This document shows, one piece after another, positions 1 through 11,024 of a stretch of DNA of 64,000 nt. Position 1 is the first letter of the stretch. Each line of letters starts with the position of its first letter. Position numbers and translations under genes: made by a program. Origin of the DNA: Orientallactaga sibirica (taxonomy: Eukaryota > Chordata > Mammalia > Rodentia > Dipodidae); the NCBI GenBank assembly GCA_036365145.1, contig JAEOAD010000015.1, forward strand, positions 37,587,501 to 37,651,500, read 5' to 3'. The notes under the pieces are model-generated. The model saw only the letters and a list, made by a program, of their open reading frames with translations. It ran no database searches and was not told the DNA's origin.

Positions 1-17
1 CCTGCCTTTATGTCAGA

Positions 18-240
18 AATCACTAGAAAATCGACCAAGACACTGGGTATTAATTAAAAATTACATTGTGCCTATCATCCCCAAAGTTCAGGACAGATAG
101 AAAGAATGAATCGGACCTTTAAGGAGACTTTAACTAAATTAACCCCAGAGTCCGGTGAAGGACGGATGGAACTCCTTCCCTTTGCCCTGTTAAGAGCCAA
201 CTCTACCCCTTATGTAAATGTATGGATACCCCCATCCTGC
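18..240 (+). pseudogene. Retroviral pol remnant, end of integrase core
   Basis: One frame reads through from about base 18 and resembles the end of a retroviral integrase catalytic core. A His-Pro-Gln-Ser-Ser-Gly-Gln segment is followed by Ile-Glu-Arg-Met-Asn, near bases 75-110. In the family this Glu is the third residue of the DDE triad. An in-frame TAA lies near base 54, and the frame is lost after about base 215. The first two acidic residues would lie upstream of the window. It belongs to the class I ERV that continues to base 1322 and cannot encode an active enzyme. Confidence 0.75.
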
Positions 241-344
241 CCTGCTGGATCTTAAACAGATAACTGACTTTACTAATGAAATGCTTCTTTCTATCCAAAT
301 CTTAGACTTACTTTTTATAAAACAAAGGCCCTAAGGCTAGCCAT

Positions 345-826
345 AGATGTAGATGTATCCGAATTGGAAAGGTCCATCTCACATCTTGAAACTTCCCTAT
401 TTTCACTGACTTAACTTATCCTTCAAAACAGATGAGGTTTAGACCTACTATTTCTACAACAAAGTGGTCTCTGTGTTGCTTTAAAGGAAAAATGTTGTTT
501 CTATGTTAATCATTCTGGTGGTGTAAAAAATCTATGGCTATACATAGGAAAAGGCTTCATAAAAATTAAAAAGGGAACAATCCCAAAGCTGGTACAAATC
601 TATGTTTAACTGGTCCCCCTGGCTAACAACTTTAATTTCTTCCCTGACAGGGCCCCTTATCCTTCTGTTACTTGCCCTCACTTGTGGGCCCTGTATTATT
701 AATGCCTTGGTCAAATTTGTTAAGGATCACTTAGCCACAGTACAATTAATTATTCTGAGACAACAGTACCAACCTTTGGATTCATCTCAAGGATTCAAGA
801 TGAGGCCATACTCAAGGGGGGCATGA
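345..826 (+). pseudogene. Retroviral env TM subunit remnant
   Basis: This resembles the ectodomain, membrane span and tail of a gammaretroviral TM protein. A C-X6-C-C arrangement lies near bases 470-500, preceded by a stretch like the conserved heptad/immunosuppressive-like segment of the family. In-frame stops interrupt it near bases 412 and 435. The membrane-proximal end shifts frame: the piece at 602-826 (74 residues) carries a Leu/Ile-rich span at about residues 10-40 followed by a short polar tail. The end overlaps the LTR start at 824, the usual arrangement. The surface subunit and fusion-peptide region are not recognisable. Confidence 0.72.
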
Positions 827-1322
827 AGGGACCAAACTGATGCCATGGCAGGCTTCAGTACGTTGCCGCCCTGACTAGGCTGAAGTTTCAATTGCCAGGA
901 GGGGTGTGCGCTCTGGGAGCTGAGTCAGTTCCTGGAGAAATGTCCAAACATGTGCAGACATGTTCCTTTTGCCCCAGCCAATCAGATGTACAAATGTAAC
1001 TGTTGCTTAGCCGATCACGTGAGGAGATTACCTCACCCCCTTCCCTGGAATTCCCCTAGATCTAGCCACCAAAACCTTAATACCAATCAAAAAGCACAAG
1101 TATAGTTACTTTTCAAATTAGCCAATCATGTTAAAAGACTAAAGAGCTTGCCAAAATTCCTTTAGCTGTGCTTAAAAAGAGCCTGCATGCTCCTCTCAGG
1201 GTCACCATTTTATTCGAATGGTTGACCCCTGCATGCTGGCTGATTCTACAGAATAAATGCTCTTTGCTTTTACATACTATTTGACTCTGCAGTCTTTCTT
1301 CAGTGATTTTCGGACCCGTACA
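824..1322 (+). repeat. 3' LTR of class I ERV
   Basis: It starts with TG at 824 directly after a purine tract (811-821) and ends with CA at 1321-1322, about 499 bp. A TATA-like stretch lies at 1171-1180, an AATAAA polyadenylation signal at 1252-1257, and a T-rich U5 follows. The target duplication cannot be checked because the 5' LTR is outside the window. The exact right end is inferred from the terminal CA. Confidence 0.75.
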
Positions 1323-1329
1323 GTAATGA

Positions 1330-1660
1330 TGCTTGCTGCAACTTAGAAACATATCAAACTATTTCAAGCCAGGATCCACTTATGAGGAAAGGATTTGTCT
1401 TTTTGAGCATGGGTTACATCACAACATAATTTTTTCCGTGTCCATCCATTTTCAAGCAGATATCATAATTTCTTTTTTCCTTACTACTGAATATAATTGC
1501 ATTGTGTATATTTACTACATCTTCATTATCCACTCATCAGTTGATGGGCATCTAGGATGAGTCCCTCTCAATTTCTGTGATAATACCATGCTTTTTTTGT
1601 TATTGCAGCTCTTCAGTGTAACTTGAAATCATACATGGTAATACCTCTATCATTATTCTT
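1330..1660 (-). mobile_element. L1 ORF2 3'-end relic
   Basis: On the minus strand this reads as the C-terminal end of L1 ORF2, including the region that in intact L1s encodes a Trp-Tyr-Ile-Tyr-Thr-Met-Glu-like segment. It is close to the ORF2 ends at 42625-42915 and 44407-44679 in this window but heavily decayed. It probably belongs with the L1 relic that resumes after the solo LTR. Confidence 0.65.
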
Positions 1661-1679
1661 TTTTTCCAGAATTGCCTTG

Positions 1680-2037
1680 TGTAGCAGACAGCTTCAGGTT
1701 TGCTGAGATAAACTTCCAGACCAGGCACAGTTAGGGAGAAAGGGATTTATTGAAGCTTACAGATCCAGGGGAAGTTCCATAATGGCAGAAGAAGCTGTCC
1801 TGCTTTCGCAGGACCAAACACAGACAGCAAAGCCACAAGCCAAAAGCCACACAGCACAGCACACCTCAGGAACTCCAGCTAGGCACACTTTGCATATCTT
1901 TAGATTGAAATCTCAAACCTACCACCACACCTTAAGATCCGCCCTGTGACACTGCCTCCAGCCAGGTAGCTGCAGATACAAACAACAAACTAATAAAACA
2001 CTGAATATATTGGGGGCCATCTATTCAAACTACCACA
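1680..2037 (-). mobile_element. Solo MaLR-type LTR
   Basis: A 358-bp LTR read on the minus strand, with TG...CA ends (TGTGGTAG... to ...CTGCTACA). It is the same family as the two LTRs at 60034-60373 and 61608-61963. It is flanked by a perfect 5-bp target duplication, CCTTG (1675-1679 and 2038-2042), as expected for ERV-L/MaLR integration. No internal sequence remains, so the two original LTRs recombined. Confidence 0.85.
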
Positions 2038-2316
2038 CCTTGTCTATCTGTTCTTTTATTTTTAAGGTCCAATAGAATTTTACAATGAATCTATCTGGCC
2101 TGGACTTTTTTCTTAATTGACAGATTTTTTTAAATTATTGCTTCAATCTTTATCATTTCTTATAGATATGTTTAAATTATCTAATCACAGGTGAACTCTT
2201 GCAGGTCATATGCTTCTAGAAATTAATCCATTTCTTTTAGACTTTCTGATATTTTGGAATATAAGTTTGTAACTCATGGCCTAATGATTTCCTGAAGTTC
2301 AAGAGTATCTGTTGTT

Positions 2317-2580
2317 GGGCTGGAGAGATGGCTTAGCAGTTAAGGCACCTGCCTCCTAAGCCTAAGAACGCTGGTTCCAATCTCCAGCGGTTCCAATCTC
2401 CAGATCCCATGTGTAGCCAGATGCAAAGTGACACAAGGGTGCAATGCCACACTTGACCACAAGGAGGCACATGCATGTGGATTTCGTTCACAGCAGCTGA
2501 GAGACTGCTGGCACACCCATCTCTATCTGTCTTCTTCTCCCTCTCTCTCTGTCTCTCTCTGTGTCTCTCTCCCCCCAAAA
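2317..2580 (+). mobile_element. tRNA-headed SINE (long-body type)
   Basis: It begins GGGCTGGAGAGATGGCTTAG and has a CT-rich 3' end with a short A run. The insertion is flanked by a perfect 16-bp target duplication, AAGAGTATCTGTTGTT (2301-2316 and 2581-2596), typical of L1-mediated insertion. The host sequence is the old L1 relic. Confidence 0.9.
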
Positions 2581-2671
2581 AAGAGTATCTGTTGTTATGT
2601 CTCCCTTTTCATCTCTAATTTTAATAATTTGGGTTTTCTATATTTCTTTCTTCTTTTTTATTAATTTTCAC

Positions 2672-2816
2672 TTTTTTTTTGAGATATAGTCTCACTCCAG
2701 CTCCAAGCTGATCTGGAAGTGACTCTGTAGTTCCAGATGGGCCTTGAACTCAGGCTTCTACCTCAACCTCCTGAGTGCTGGGATTAAATGCATGTACCAC
2801 TCCTGGCCTATATTTT
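2672..2816 (-). mobile_element. B1 SINE
   Basis: A 7SL-derived B1 monomer on the minus strand. It has a T run at its left end (the poly-A tail) and the conserved end region CTGAGTGCTGGGATTAAA near 2779-2796. It is diverged and lies inside the old L1. Confidence 0.85.
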
Positions 2817-2957
2817 TTCTTTTGGTTAATTTGGTTAAGGACTTGTAAATAATGTTTATGTTTTCAAAGAATCAGCTCTTTATTTCATTGACTCTGTATT
2901 TCTATTTTCATTTTATTAATATATGCTCTGATACTAACATTTCTATCTTCTGCTTTT

Positions 2958-2959
2958 TT

Positions 2960-3005
<46 letters not shown>

Positions 3006-3144
3006 TTAAGGTAGGTCTTACTAGCCCAGGCTGATCTGGTACTCACTCTGTAGTCCCAGGCTGGCCTCAAACTCACAGCAATACTCCTACTTCTTCCTTC
3101 CTCCTCAGTGCTGGGATTAAAGGCATATGCCACTACACCCAGTT
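2958..3144 (-). mobile_element. B1 SINE with long poly-A tail
   Basis: B1 on the minus strand with a T run of about 40 bases on its left. A 14-bp target duplication, TATCTTCTGCTTTT, flanks it (2944-2957 and 3145-3158). The tail accounts for the poly-Phe and poly-Lys open frames here, which are not genes. Confidence 0.9.
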
Positions 3145-3265
3145 TATCTTCTGCTTTTGTGTTTGGCCTTTGTTCTTGTTTTCCATGGCCCCAGGGTATA
3201 TCATTAATCTACTTACCATAGGCACTTGTAGTTATAAACTTCCCTGTTAGTATTGCTTCATTGTA

Positions 3266-3310
3266 ACACACACACACACACACACACACAGACACACACA
3301 CACAGACACG
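3266..3310. repeat. (CA)n microsatellite
   Basis: Repeated CA dinucleotides with a few GA interruptions, next to a B1 copy. Confidence 0.95.
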
Positions 3311-3315
3311 CACTT

Positions 3316-3460
3316 GAGATTTGAGGTATGGTCTCACTCTATCCCAGGCTGACCTGGAATTCACTATGTGGTCTCAGGCTGATCTTGAACTCACAGTGAT
3401 ACTCCTACCTCTGCCTCCTGAGGGCTGGGATTAAAGGCATGCACCACCATGCCCAGCATA
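3316..3460 (-). mobile_element. B1 SINE
   Basis: A B1 monomer on the minus strand, with the GGCTGGGATTAAAGGCATGCACC segment near its right end. It abuts the CA microsatellite, which probably grew from its tail. Confidence 0.85.
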
Positions 3461-3799
3461 TCCCATATATTTTGATATGCTTTATTTGGTATGTTATATT
3501 TTCATTTCATTTTATTCTAGGCTTTAAAATTTTTTCTTTTGATTTCTTCTATTACTCATTCATTATTGAATAGTGTGTTGTTTATTATTCATTAGTTTGT
3601 ATATTTTATAGTTTCTCTTGTCATTAGAATATAATAAATCATTTTTTCTTCTATTATTTATGACTTGCTTTGCATTCTATTACAGAATACATTTTAGAGA
3701 AACTCCTGAGAAAAGTGTGCATTCTGCTGGGTTTGGATGAAATGCTTTTATAGATGTCTCTTGAATGCCACGATGTCATTTATCTCAGATATTTATTTC

Positions 3800-3850
3800 C
3801 CTCCTCCTCCTCCTCCTCCTCCTCCTCCTCCTCCTCCTCCTCCTCCTTCT
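3800..3850. repeat. (CTC)n microsatellite
   Basis: About 16 copies of CTC. It produces a poly-Leu open frame with no gene behind it. Confidence 0.95.
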
Positions 3851-4249
3851 TCTCAAATTGACCTTTCTATTTTGTAAAAGTGGGGTGTGGAAGTTATTCA
3901 TTTTTATTAGGTTTATGTTAATCTATGACTTTATACCTAGATATATTTGTTTATCCTTCCTTGTTCAATGCATTTATGTTTAGAAGTGTAATATCTAGAC
4001 ATTTTAGGAAGTAAAGTGGCTCAGATAGTCTTACATGCATAATATATTATGTTCTGTGGGTATGAGTGGAAAGGGAAAAAATTAGAATAAGAACAGTTAT
4101 TAGTATTGGGTTGATAGAGACAAAGTTGAAAAGGGAAATTTAAATAGAATAAGCATTGGTAGGGACCAAAATGAGGTCAAGATGAGACAGTTTTGGTTAA
4201 AAACATACTGAAAAGAGTGAGGTACAGAAATGTCATCAGTTAATGTAAA

Positions 4250-4312
4250 ATATCCCCAGCACTCAGAAGGCTAAGACACACAGATCCCCCAAACCAGACT
4301 AGTCTACATTCT
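4250..4312 (+). mobile_element. B1-like fragment
   Basis: A short, diverged stretch similar to the middle of B1 (CCCAGCACTCAGAAGGCTAAG...). Too short to type well. Confidence 0.45.
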
Positions 4313-4317
4313 TTCTT

Positions 4318-4545
4318 TTTAAATAATACTTTTAAAAAATATTATTTTGTTTATCATTTATTTGCAAGGAGAGAGAGAGAGAGAAGTGAAAGAGAGAAAG
4401 AATGATACATGTGCCAGAACCTCCTACAAATGAGCTTCATACACTAGTTTGGACAGCTGGCTTTATATGGATACTGGAGACTCAAACCCAATCTGTTGGG
4501 TTTTCAAGCTAGTACCTTTATCTGCTAAGCCATCTCTTTTGCCCC
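4318..4545 (-). mobile_element. tRNA-headed SINE, diverged
   Basis: On the minus strand it starts in the ...AGAGATGGCTTAGCAGATAAAGG-type head (right side) and ends in a GA-rich tract at about 4370-4400, as in the other copies in the window. Several substitutions suggest age. Confidence 0.75.
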
Positions 4546-5347
4546 AGTCAACAATCTTTAGGAGAAGAAAATGAAAAAGAAAATAGTAAGGAAATATTTA
4601 ACAGAAGGAGATATAGGACAAGAACAGAACCTACTAAGTTGTCACTATAAATCTTAAGTAGAGAGAGAGATGGATGGAAAAATAGAGTACGAATGCTCTA
4701 TGGTATATGATGTTTAGTCTCAAATACTCTTCATAGCTTTGTGTGGTTCTTTTTTCATCTGTCTTCCTTTGTGAGATAACATTACAGATGCTGTTCCTAT
4801 CTATGAATGGTGCTTTACTGTTGGAGTCTCAGATGCTGCTCAAACCTCTGGGTGATCTTTTAGGAGGCCAGTTGCAAATGCAGTTCCTGCCTCAGTAGGA
4901 TGCTTCCTATTGTGTGGTGATCTGCTTATAGTCTGTGTGAAAGTTCCCCTGTAGACTGTCTCTAACCAAGTTTCCAGCTCATTGAATACTTCAGACATTT
5001 AAGAGTTACTAATAGTTCAGTATGCATTGAGAAGAAGTAGGAAATAACAAAGAGAAAAGAGAACTTATAAAGGAAAACACTAATGACATAATTGAGATGT
5101 AGTTGTAGGGGAGAATGTGTTCTCATCAGATACATTCACTGTAACCTCAGCAATACTAAAAGAAAAATAATGAAAAATGCCTAATCCTAGAATTTTTATA
5201 AAATATAGACTAAAATGTCTGCTTTTTAAAAACTTGGCAATTAAGAGACCTTTGATAACTTTAAAAAGAACAGATTGAATAGATAGGACAGAATGAAAGC
5301 CAAATTCAGTGGGTTAAGCACTAAATGAAAGATGAATCAAGATATGC

Positions 5348-5387
<40 letters not shown>

Positions 5388-7300
5388 CATCCATCCATCC
5401 ATCCATATATATTCAGTGATTTCCAAGGATATTGGAAAATAAATGAATGAAACCAAACATATCTGAAGATTGGGAAGGGATTTATGCAATTATCTCATGG
5501 ATAATTTCTCATTAGAGACTATGATTTAACCACTTCTGGCTTCAACTGGTCTCCCAAACTCCATTGTTAATGTAAGCTTCTATACTGATATGAAATCTAT
5601 GATTAATCGAGCTTTTAACCATTTTAAATTCACAAACCCCTTTGAAACTAATGTAACTACACTTATGACTTAAGATTTAGGAAAATTTGCCCCACTATTG
5701 GTCTGCCTCGGAAATCATCACATTTTCTTTCCTTATTTTATCCTTCCTAGACTCCACATTTTATAGATAAGGACAATAATGTTATGACTAGTGACAAATA
5801 GAATGTGATTCCACGTCCCTTAATTTCAAATTTCCTATTCAGACACTTGAGAACATGTTACAGTATTTGCTGAGCTATGAATGCTATTCAGATATCAGAT
5901 ATGGGCACTAATCATCATTGAGACTCTGGTATATACAGCTTCCCTAATAACATTACAGATGCAGAGAAGTTAAATTGTTGCCCTGGATTATATGGCTAGT
6001 GAATAGTGGAACATTTCTCTCTTGACATTTGATTACAGGATCCTTTTTCTTTTTTCTAAGCACAGTAGTCAAAGTGAAGTATGCAGTGAGCTTTATCCTC
6101 ACTATTGCTCTAAGCACCAAGATGGTGAGATATAATTGATAGTCCAAAGCCATCGCCATCTTTCCCTTGTTTCCCCATCTCTTCATCCTTACTAGAGTTA
6201 TGACTGAGTATCATCCCCAAAGTTTATTACTTTTCTTTTTCCATCCATACAACTCTAATTTATCATCAAGGTAGCTCTTGGCAGTTCTATATTTCTCCTT
6301 TCAAGGGCTCAGAAGAAGGCAGCATAGACATCTTCCTTTGTAATTAAGGCTGCATGCACCTTTTGTTCGTTGTTCCCCGTGTCTCTTAAACAACCTTCAT
6401 CTATCTATATTTAGTTCCTATTGATTCTCAACTTAACTGTCTTGTTCCTCCCAGATTCTAAAAAGCACTCCAACTCCTTATAAACCAAATATATTACTTC
6501 TTTGATTGCATGTGTAAATAAAGTAGGTATGTGCAACAGAAATCCTATTTCCCTGCTTATAGGCTTGTCCTCACTAAATGAGTGAGGTCAGGAGTAGAAG
6601 AAGAATTAGGATTTCTATTTGAAAAGTTATTATGACTAAAAAGGTAAAAGGACTAGGAGTCAACACACCCTGCCTGGAATGAGCTCCAGTTATAGCATAT
6701 CCTAATTGTGCGGTATTAGATGAATTACAATCCCATTTGAGACAAAGGTTCATTTGTTTCAGAAACAAAGTAGTTGTATTAAGTGAGCCTAAGGACCCTT
6801 CTATATCTCCTCTTATAATTTATAGTTCATGTTTCTTACATATCTATTGTATAATATTACTAAAGTATAAGGTTATAAATGAATGACATTTGGGACAAAT
6901 ATCTTATAAAGAGAAAAGCCCTAAATGGATGTAATCATTGTTATAATGATGTCATAACTGAATTCGGAAGTCTCCACAATCCTCTAGGCACCTTGTTTGT
7001 ACCTTTTTATTAGGGAAGAATCCAGGCTTTTCCCAATGATTGATGTGACTTAGCACACAGCAAAACTTCTAGGAAAATAATTTGTCAGAATGAAATCATT
7101 ATGTTGGCATTAGATAAGGGGACTGGGAAACAAGAATTAGAGAATAACTTTTGATATTAACCAAAACAAGAAGAAACAGGCCATGTTCACAAAAAAGTTA
7201 CAAGTCACTTCCATGTCTGCATTAAGAGAAATGGACCAAAACAGAGTCCAGAACCTTTAAGAAGAGAAATATAAATATATTTGGGGAAAGTTTTATAATT
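4546..7300. other. No gene recognised, AT-rich unique sequence
   Basis: Apart from a tetranucleotide microsatellite near 5350-5405 I see no repeat family, splice-framed exon or conserved protein. Open frames here are short and without recognisable motifs. The ancient repeats or enhancers that such regions can contain cannot be judged by eye. Confidence 0.5.
5351..5406. repeat. (CTAT)n/(CCAT)n microsatellite
   Basis: A run of CTAT repeats passes into CCAT repeats, a compound tetranucleotide tract. Confidence 0.95.
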
Positions 7301-7304
7301 TCAA

Positions 7305-7418
7305 ATCAGTTTTGAGATAGGGCATCACTAGGTAGTCCAATCTAACCACAAACTTTCAAGCCTTCTGCTTCAACATCCCCAGTGCTTACAAGGTATGCAC
7401 CACCATGCCCAGCTCAAA
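7305..7418 (-). mobile_element. Old B1 fragment
   Basis: A degenerate minus-strand B1-like segment. The right end CACCACCATGCCCAGCTC and the preceding CCCAGTGCTTACAAGG are recognisable. Confidence 0.6.
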
Positions 7419-8385
7419 GTCCTTAAATTATTATAATCATCATGTGCTTATGATCTAATTTAACATTATTTCTAATTTTCAGATGAGGAAACTGAAGCCA
7501 GGAGTAATTTTGTGCCCTGCTCTAAGAAAAAGAAGTAGAGAATCATAGCACCTCATAGCACCAACTTGCAAACCGATTATTTCTCTGACTTGAAATTGCA
7601 TGGTTTTATAATGTTTCAATAGCAATTTATTTCTTCCAATTAACTCTGATGGGTTTCATTCACCTTGTAATAGTTTCCTCCTCAGTATGTGTGAATGACA
7701 CTTTTAGTCCTGTACTATCTATCAAGCAGTACATTCCCACATCTACCCAGCTCCATCCTAGCTTCTCTAGCCTTATCATAGTTCTTAGACAGTAGGAATA
7801 AATAGAATTAGAGGAATTTAAAACATATTTTGTAAGAGTTTAATCTTTTGTAAGGAGTTAAATCACAGTTGCCTTTGTTGTGGGCATATGATGCTTCTCT
7901 CAGAGAAGATGCATTCTTGGTTATTTCCTAATATAGAGTGGGGAAATTTGGCATCACTCTAGGAAGTATTTTTCTCCTCTTAGAGCATTTGTTCCACAGG
8001 CTGCTGGTTTTATGAGTAATACACAGATTTACTTTAAATGATAAAAACAAAATTAATTCAAATCATTGTTCCTAAGAAACCCAAAACAGGGCCATGCCCA
8101 ATTTGGCTTCCAAGGGAAAGAACTCTCATTCGTGATATGTCAGAACTTATCTCTTGTTGGATCCACATATGCATGTAGGCATATGCACACACATGTACGC
8201 AGGCACACACACGCGCGCGCACACACACACAACTTGCACACCCTTCCCAAATCTGAAGCTATTTCCCAAGAAAACCTGATGAGGAATTTCATTACCAGGA
8301 AGTGAGTCAGTGCTTGGTGAAACAACTAAGCAATAGTTTAACTAATCTTTAGTAGCAGGACTACCAGGGCATATTAAAATTAAAA
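7419..8385. other. No gene recognised; contains CA repeat
   Basis: AT-rich sequence with a CA/CG-containing dinucleotide tract at about 8178-8232. No gene or further repeat was recognised. Confidence 0.5.
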
Positions 8386-8387
8386 AA

Positions 8388-8870
8388 AGCAGGACTGGAG
8401 AGAGGGCTTAGTGGTTGAGGCACTTGACTGCAAAGCCTAACAACCATTATTCAGTTTCCCAGTACCCATGTAAAGGCAGATGCACAAAGTGGCTCATGCA
8501 TCTGGAGTTTGCTTGCAATGACTGGAGGCCCTGGCATGCCATTTCTCTCTCCTCTCCTCTCCTCTCCTCTCCTCTCCTCTCCTCTCCTCTCCTCTCCTCT
8601 CCTCTCCTCTCCTTTCCTCTCCTCTCCTCTCCTTGCCTCTCCTCTCCTCTCCTTGCCTCTCCTCAACTCTCTTCTCCTCTCCTCAACTCCCCTCTCCTCT
8701 CCTCTGCTCTTCTCTCCTCTCCTCTTCTCGCCTTTCCTCTCCTCTCCACTCCTCTCTGTTCCTTCCCTTCCTCTTTCTCCTCCTCCCTTCCCGTCTGCCC
8801 TCCTCTCTGCCTCTTTCTTCTCTCTCTCTCTCTCTCTCAGCTTGCAAATACATAAATATATAAATAATTT
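8388..8870 (+). mobile_element. tRNA-headed SINE with expanded CTCTC tail
   Basis: The SINE head (GGACTGGAGAGAGGGCTTAG) and body run to about 8543. The normally short CT-rich part is expanded to roughly 300 bp of CTCTC-type pentamers, with single-base variants accumulating toward the right. The copy then ends in the usual (CT)n and an A/T-rich tail near 8840-8868. Several Leu/Ser/Pro-rich open frames come from this tract and are not genes. Confidence 0.85.
8545..8840. repeat. CTCTC/TCTCC polypyrimidine tract
   Basis: Nearly pure pyrimidine on the plus strand for about 200 bases, then degenerate to about 8840. The pentamer period is clear from 8549 to about 8640. Confidence 0.95.
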
Positions 8871-9292
8871 TCAAAGGGCAATGAGTTTGGCTATGGAGAC
8901 TTTGAAAAATTGACAGGGATCCTGGAAACTATTTAAGCCAGCAATAAATAGTATGCATTTTTCAGTGTTTTAAAAAGCTCTATTGATTTATTGTTAAATA
9001 GCTCAAATAATTATTTTGAATATGGATAGGAGATGAAATATTGAATTTTTCATTATGGTGACATTTTTTTACTATCTGTAATATCTCATAGCATCAGTCT
9101 TATATGGTAAGTGCATAGAATAATGCTTTCTCAAAAAAATACACTTAGGGGGAAAATGCAATAGGTATCATCTTAAACTCTGATCTTTTCATGTAAATGA
9201 GGTTGAAATGGAATTTAGATTGTTTTTGAGTCAAAGAGCAAATAAACCATAGATAAAATAGTACCTTTCTATTGATCCAACTTCAATTTTCT

Positions 9293-9501
9293 TATTAAAA
9301 AAACACATTTTATTCATTTATTTATTTATTTAAGAGAAGGAAAGGGAATGGGTACACCAGAGCCTCCATACACTGCAAACAAACTCCAGATGCATGTGCC
9401 ACCTAGTGCATGTGGCTTATGTGGGTACTTGGAAGTTGAACTTTGGGTCCTTGGGCCTCACAGGCAAATGCCTAAAACACTAAACCATCTCTCCAGTCCC
9501 A
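9293..9501 (-). mobile_element. tRNA-headed SINE
   Basis: On the minus strand the head lies at the right end (complement of AAACCATCTCTCCAGTCCC) and a TTTA-repeat tail at the left. The body matches the short-body SINE type. Confidence 0.85.
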
Positions 9502-9689
9502 GTTTTCTTTTTGAACTACATTTTTGTTAGAATGAGAAATTCCAACTAATATTTATCACTCTCTGATGCACCTGTGTTAGCACCACTTACTGGGACAGAG
9601 TAATGTGTGGGTACTCCAGGGCAGTAGGAAAGTGATGGAAGCAGCTTCTTCTCCCTTTGTTTTGATATTCTTTTTTTCAAAAAAAAATC

Positions 9690-9876
9690 TGCAAATTATT
9701 TTTCTTTTCTTCTTCTTCTTCTTTTTTCCTTCTTCCCTTCTTTCTCCTTCTTCTTCAGCAATTTCTTACTCTATCCCAGGCTGATATGGAACTCACTTTG
9801 TATCCCAGGCTAGCATAAGTCCTTCTACCTCAGGCTCCTGAGTGCTGGGATTATGGGTGTAACCTATCTCACCTGG
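9690..9876 (-). mobile_element. B1 SINE with CTT-rich tail
   Basis: B1 on the minus strand (CTCTATCCCAGGCTGATATGG ... CTGAGTGCTGGGATTATGGG). The left tail has turned into a CTT/TTC microsatellite. Confidence 0.8.
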
Positions 9877-10348
9877 CTGCAAAGGTATTTAACAGAGGAA
9901 GTATTAATAGAAGATGTGTCTTAAGGGAAGAGAAAAGCCTCCTACTTAGTCTGGCAATTAATACTTCAAAGAGGTATGACTTCCAATAGTCCAAGTCATT
10001 GTCTGATAACGTCAGGTTGCTCAACAAGAACTGTGAGGTAGGAAACAATTAACTATGCATCAAAAGTTGTTAGCTTGGAACATTTTGTGGAGAACTTCAG
10101 TGTCTACAAATAGAAATTTAATGCTATGGTTAAAGAAAAACCCTATTAGAGATTTTCAGAAATGATCAATGTTATTTGAATTGTGTTTTGTATAGCTCAT
10201 ACTAATAGTAACTAGATAATACAGGTCAAGGGGAAGGATTGAAAGTAAGGAAATCTGAAGGTTGGTATAATACAGGCAAAAATATAGCCTTGATGAGAGT
10301 TTGTGATATTCCCATTGTATTCTCAAGATCAGGACCTAAAATACAGGT
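9877..10348. other. No gene recognised
   Basis: AT-rich unique sequence between a B1 and a MaLR-type element. I see nothing I can name. Confidence 0.5.
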
Positions 10349-10675
10349 TGTATATATTACTTGCTCATGGCTGGTACAAAACACACAATCAGAAGCAGAT
10401 TATATAAGGAAAGTGTTTATTTCCACTTTACAGTTTCAAGTTCATCATGGGAAAACAGAAGCAGAAAGCCAGTGTCACAATATAACATCAGCAGGGAGGA
10501 AGAGTGAGATGAGTTCAGTAACTGGTGCTGGACCATAAAACCCAAGGTCTGCCCCCTGTGGCAGATTTCTTCTAACAAAGCTCTATCCCCTCCAAAAGTT
10601 CTACAACCTTCCTGGACAGGACCATCATTTAGACATGTGAGGCTATGGAAGACATTTGACATTCAAACCACTACA
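10349..10675 (-). repeat. 3' LTR of MaLR-type element
   Basis: Starts TGTAGTGGTTTGAATG on the minus strand. It aligns by eye with the LTR at 12231-12574 over most of its length. The far (left) boundary is uncertain by about 10 bases. Confidence 0.7.
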
Positions 10676-10783
10676 TTGCACCCCTGACTTATGGCCATCT
10701 CATGATACCAAATGCATTTAGTCCAACTTTAAAAGTTTCCATAATCTTTACCATTCCCAACACTGATCAGAAGTTCAAAGTCA

Positions 10784-11024
10784 GGTTGGAGAGATGGATT
10801 AGCAGTTAGGGTGCTTGCCTGAGAAGCCTAAGGACCCATGTTTGACTCTCCAAAACCCATATAAGCCAGATGCATAAAACATGAGACAAGTGCAAGGTTG
10901 CCTATGCCCATTAGGTGACACAGCTTGCATCTGGAGTTTGATGGCAGTGGCTGAGGCCCTGGTGTACCAATTCTCTCTCTCTCTCTCCCTTTCTGTGTGT
11001 TTCTCTCTCTAAAAAAAAAAAAAA
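10784..11024 (+). mobile_element. tRNA-headed SINE inside the MaLR-type element
   Basis: The head GGTTGGAGAGATGGATTAG is at the left. A CT run and an A run (about 11010-11025) end it. It is younger than the host element, since it interrupts it. Confidence 0.85.

Larger units (their letters stand above)
1..1322 (+). mobile_element. Class I (gammaretrovirus-like) ERV, 3' portion with 3' LTR
   Basis: This is the 3' end of a plus-strand endogenous retrovirus whose 5' part lies outside the window. Reading along, it holds an integrase C-terminal piece, a transmembrane-envelope remnant, a purine-rich tract just before position 824, and a complete LTR. The gammaretrovirus-like assignment rests on the CX6CC arrangement in the TM remnant and its position next to the LTR. 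Stops and frame changes break both coding parts. Only about 100 bases separate the integrase-like and TM-like parts, so nearly all of surface env is missing. Confidence 0.8.
2043..3990 (-). mobile_element. Decayed L1 ORF2 relic with SINE insertions
   Basis: Outside the inserted SINEs this follows L1 ORF2 antisense from the RT domain back into the endonuclease domain. Segments near 2590-2670, 2820-2957, 3160-3240 and 3480-3990 can be matched by eye to the better preserved copy at 46950-47800. It is full of stops and holds a CTC microsatellite. It is an old copy, used as a landing site by one tRNA-type SINE and three B1s. Confidence 0.65.

Noticed and set aside
3765..3983. Poly-Leu membrane protein
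   Set aside because: The Leu run is a CTC microsatellite inside an old L1 relic.
8415..8913. Ser/Leu/Pro-rich repetitive protein
   Set aside because: It is a direct translation of the CTCTC array, open in several frames on both strands.
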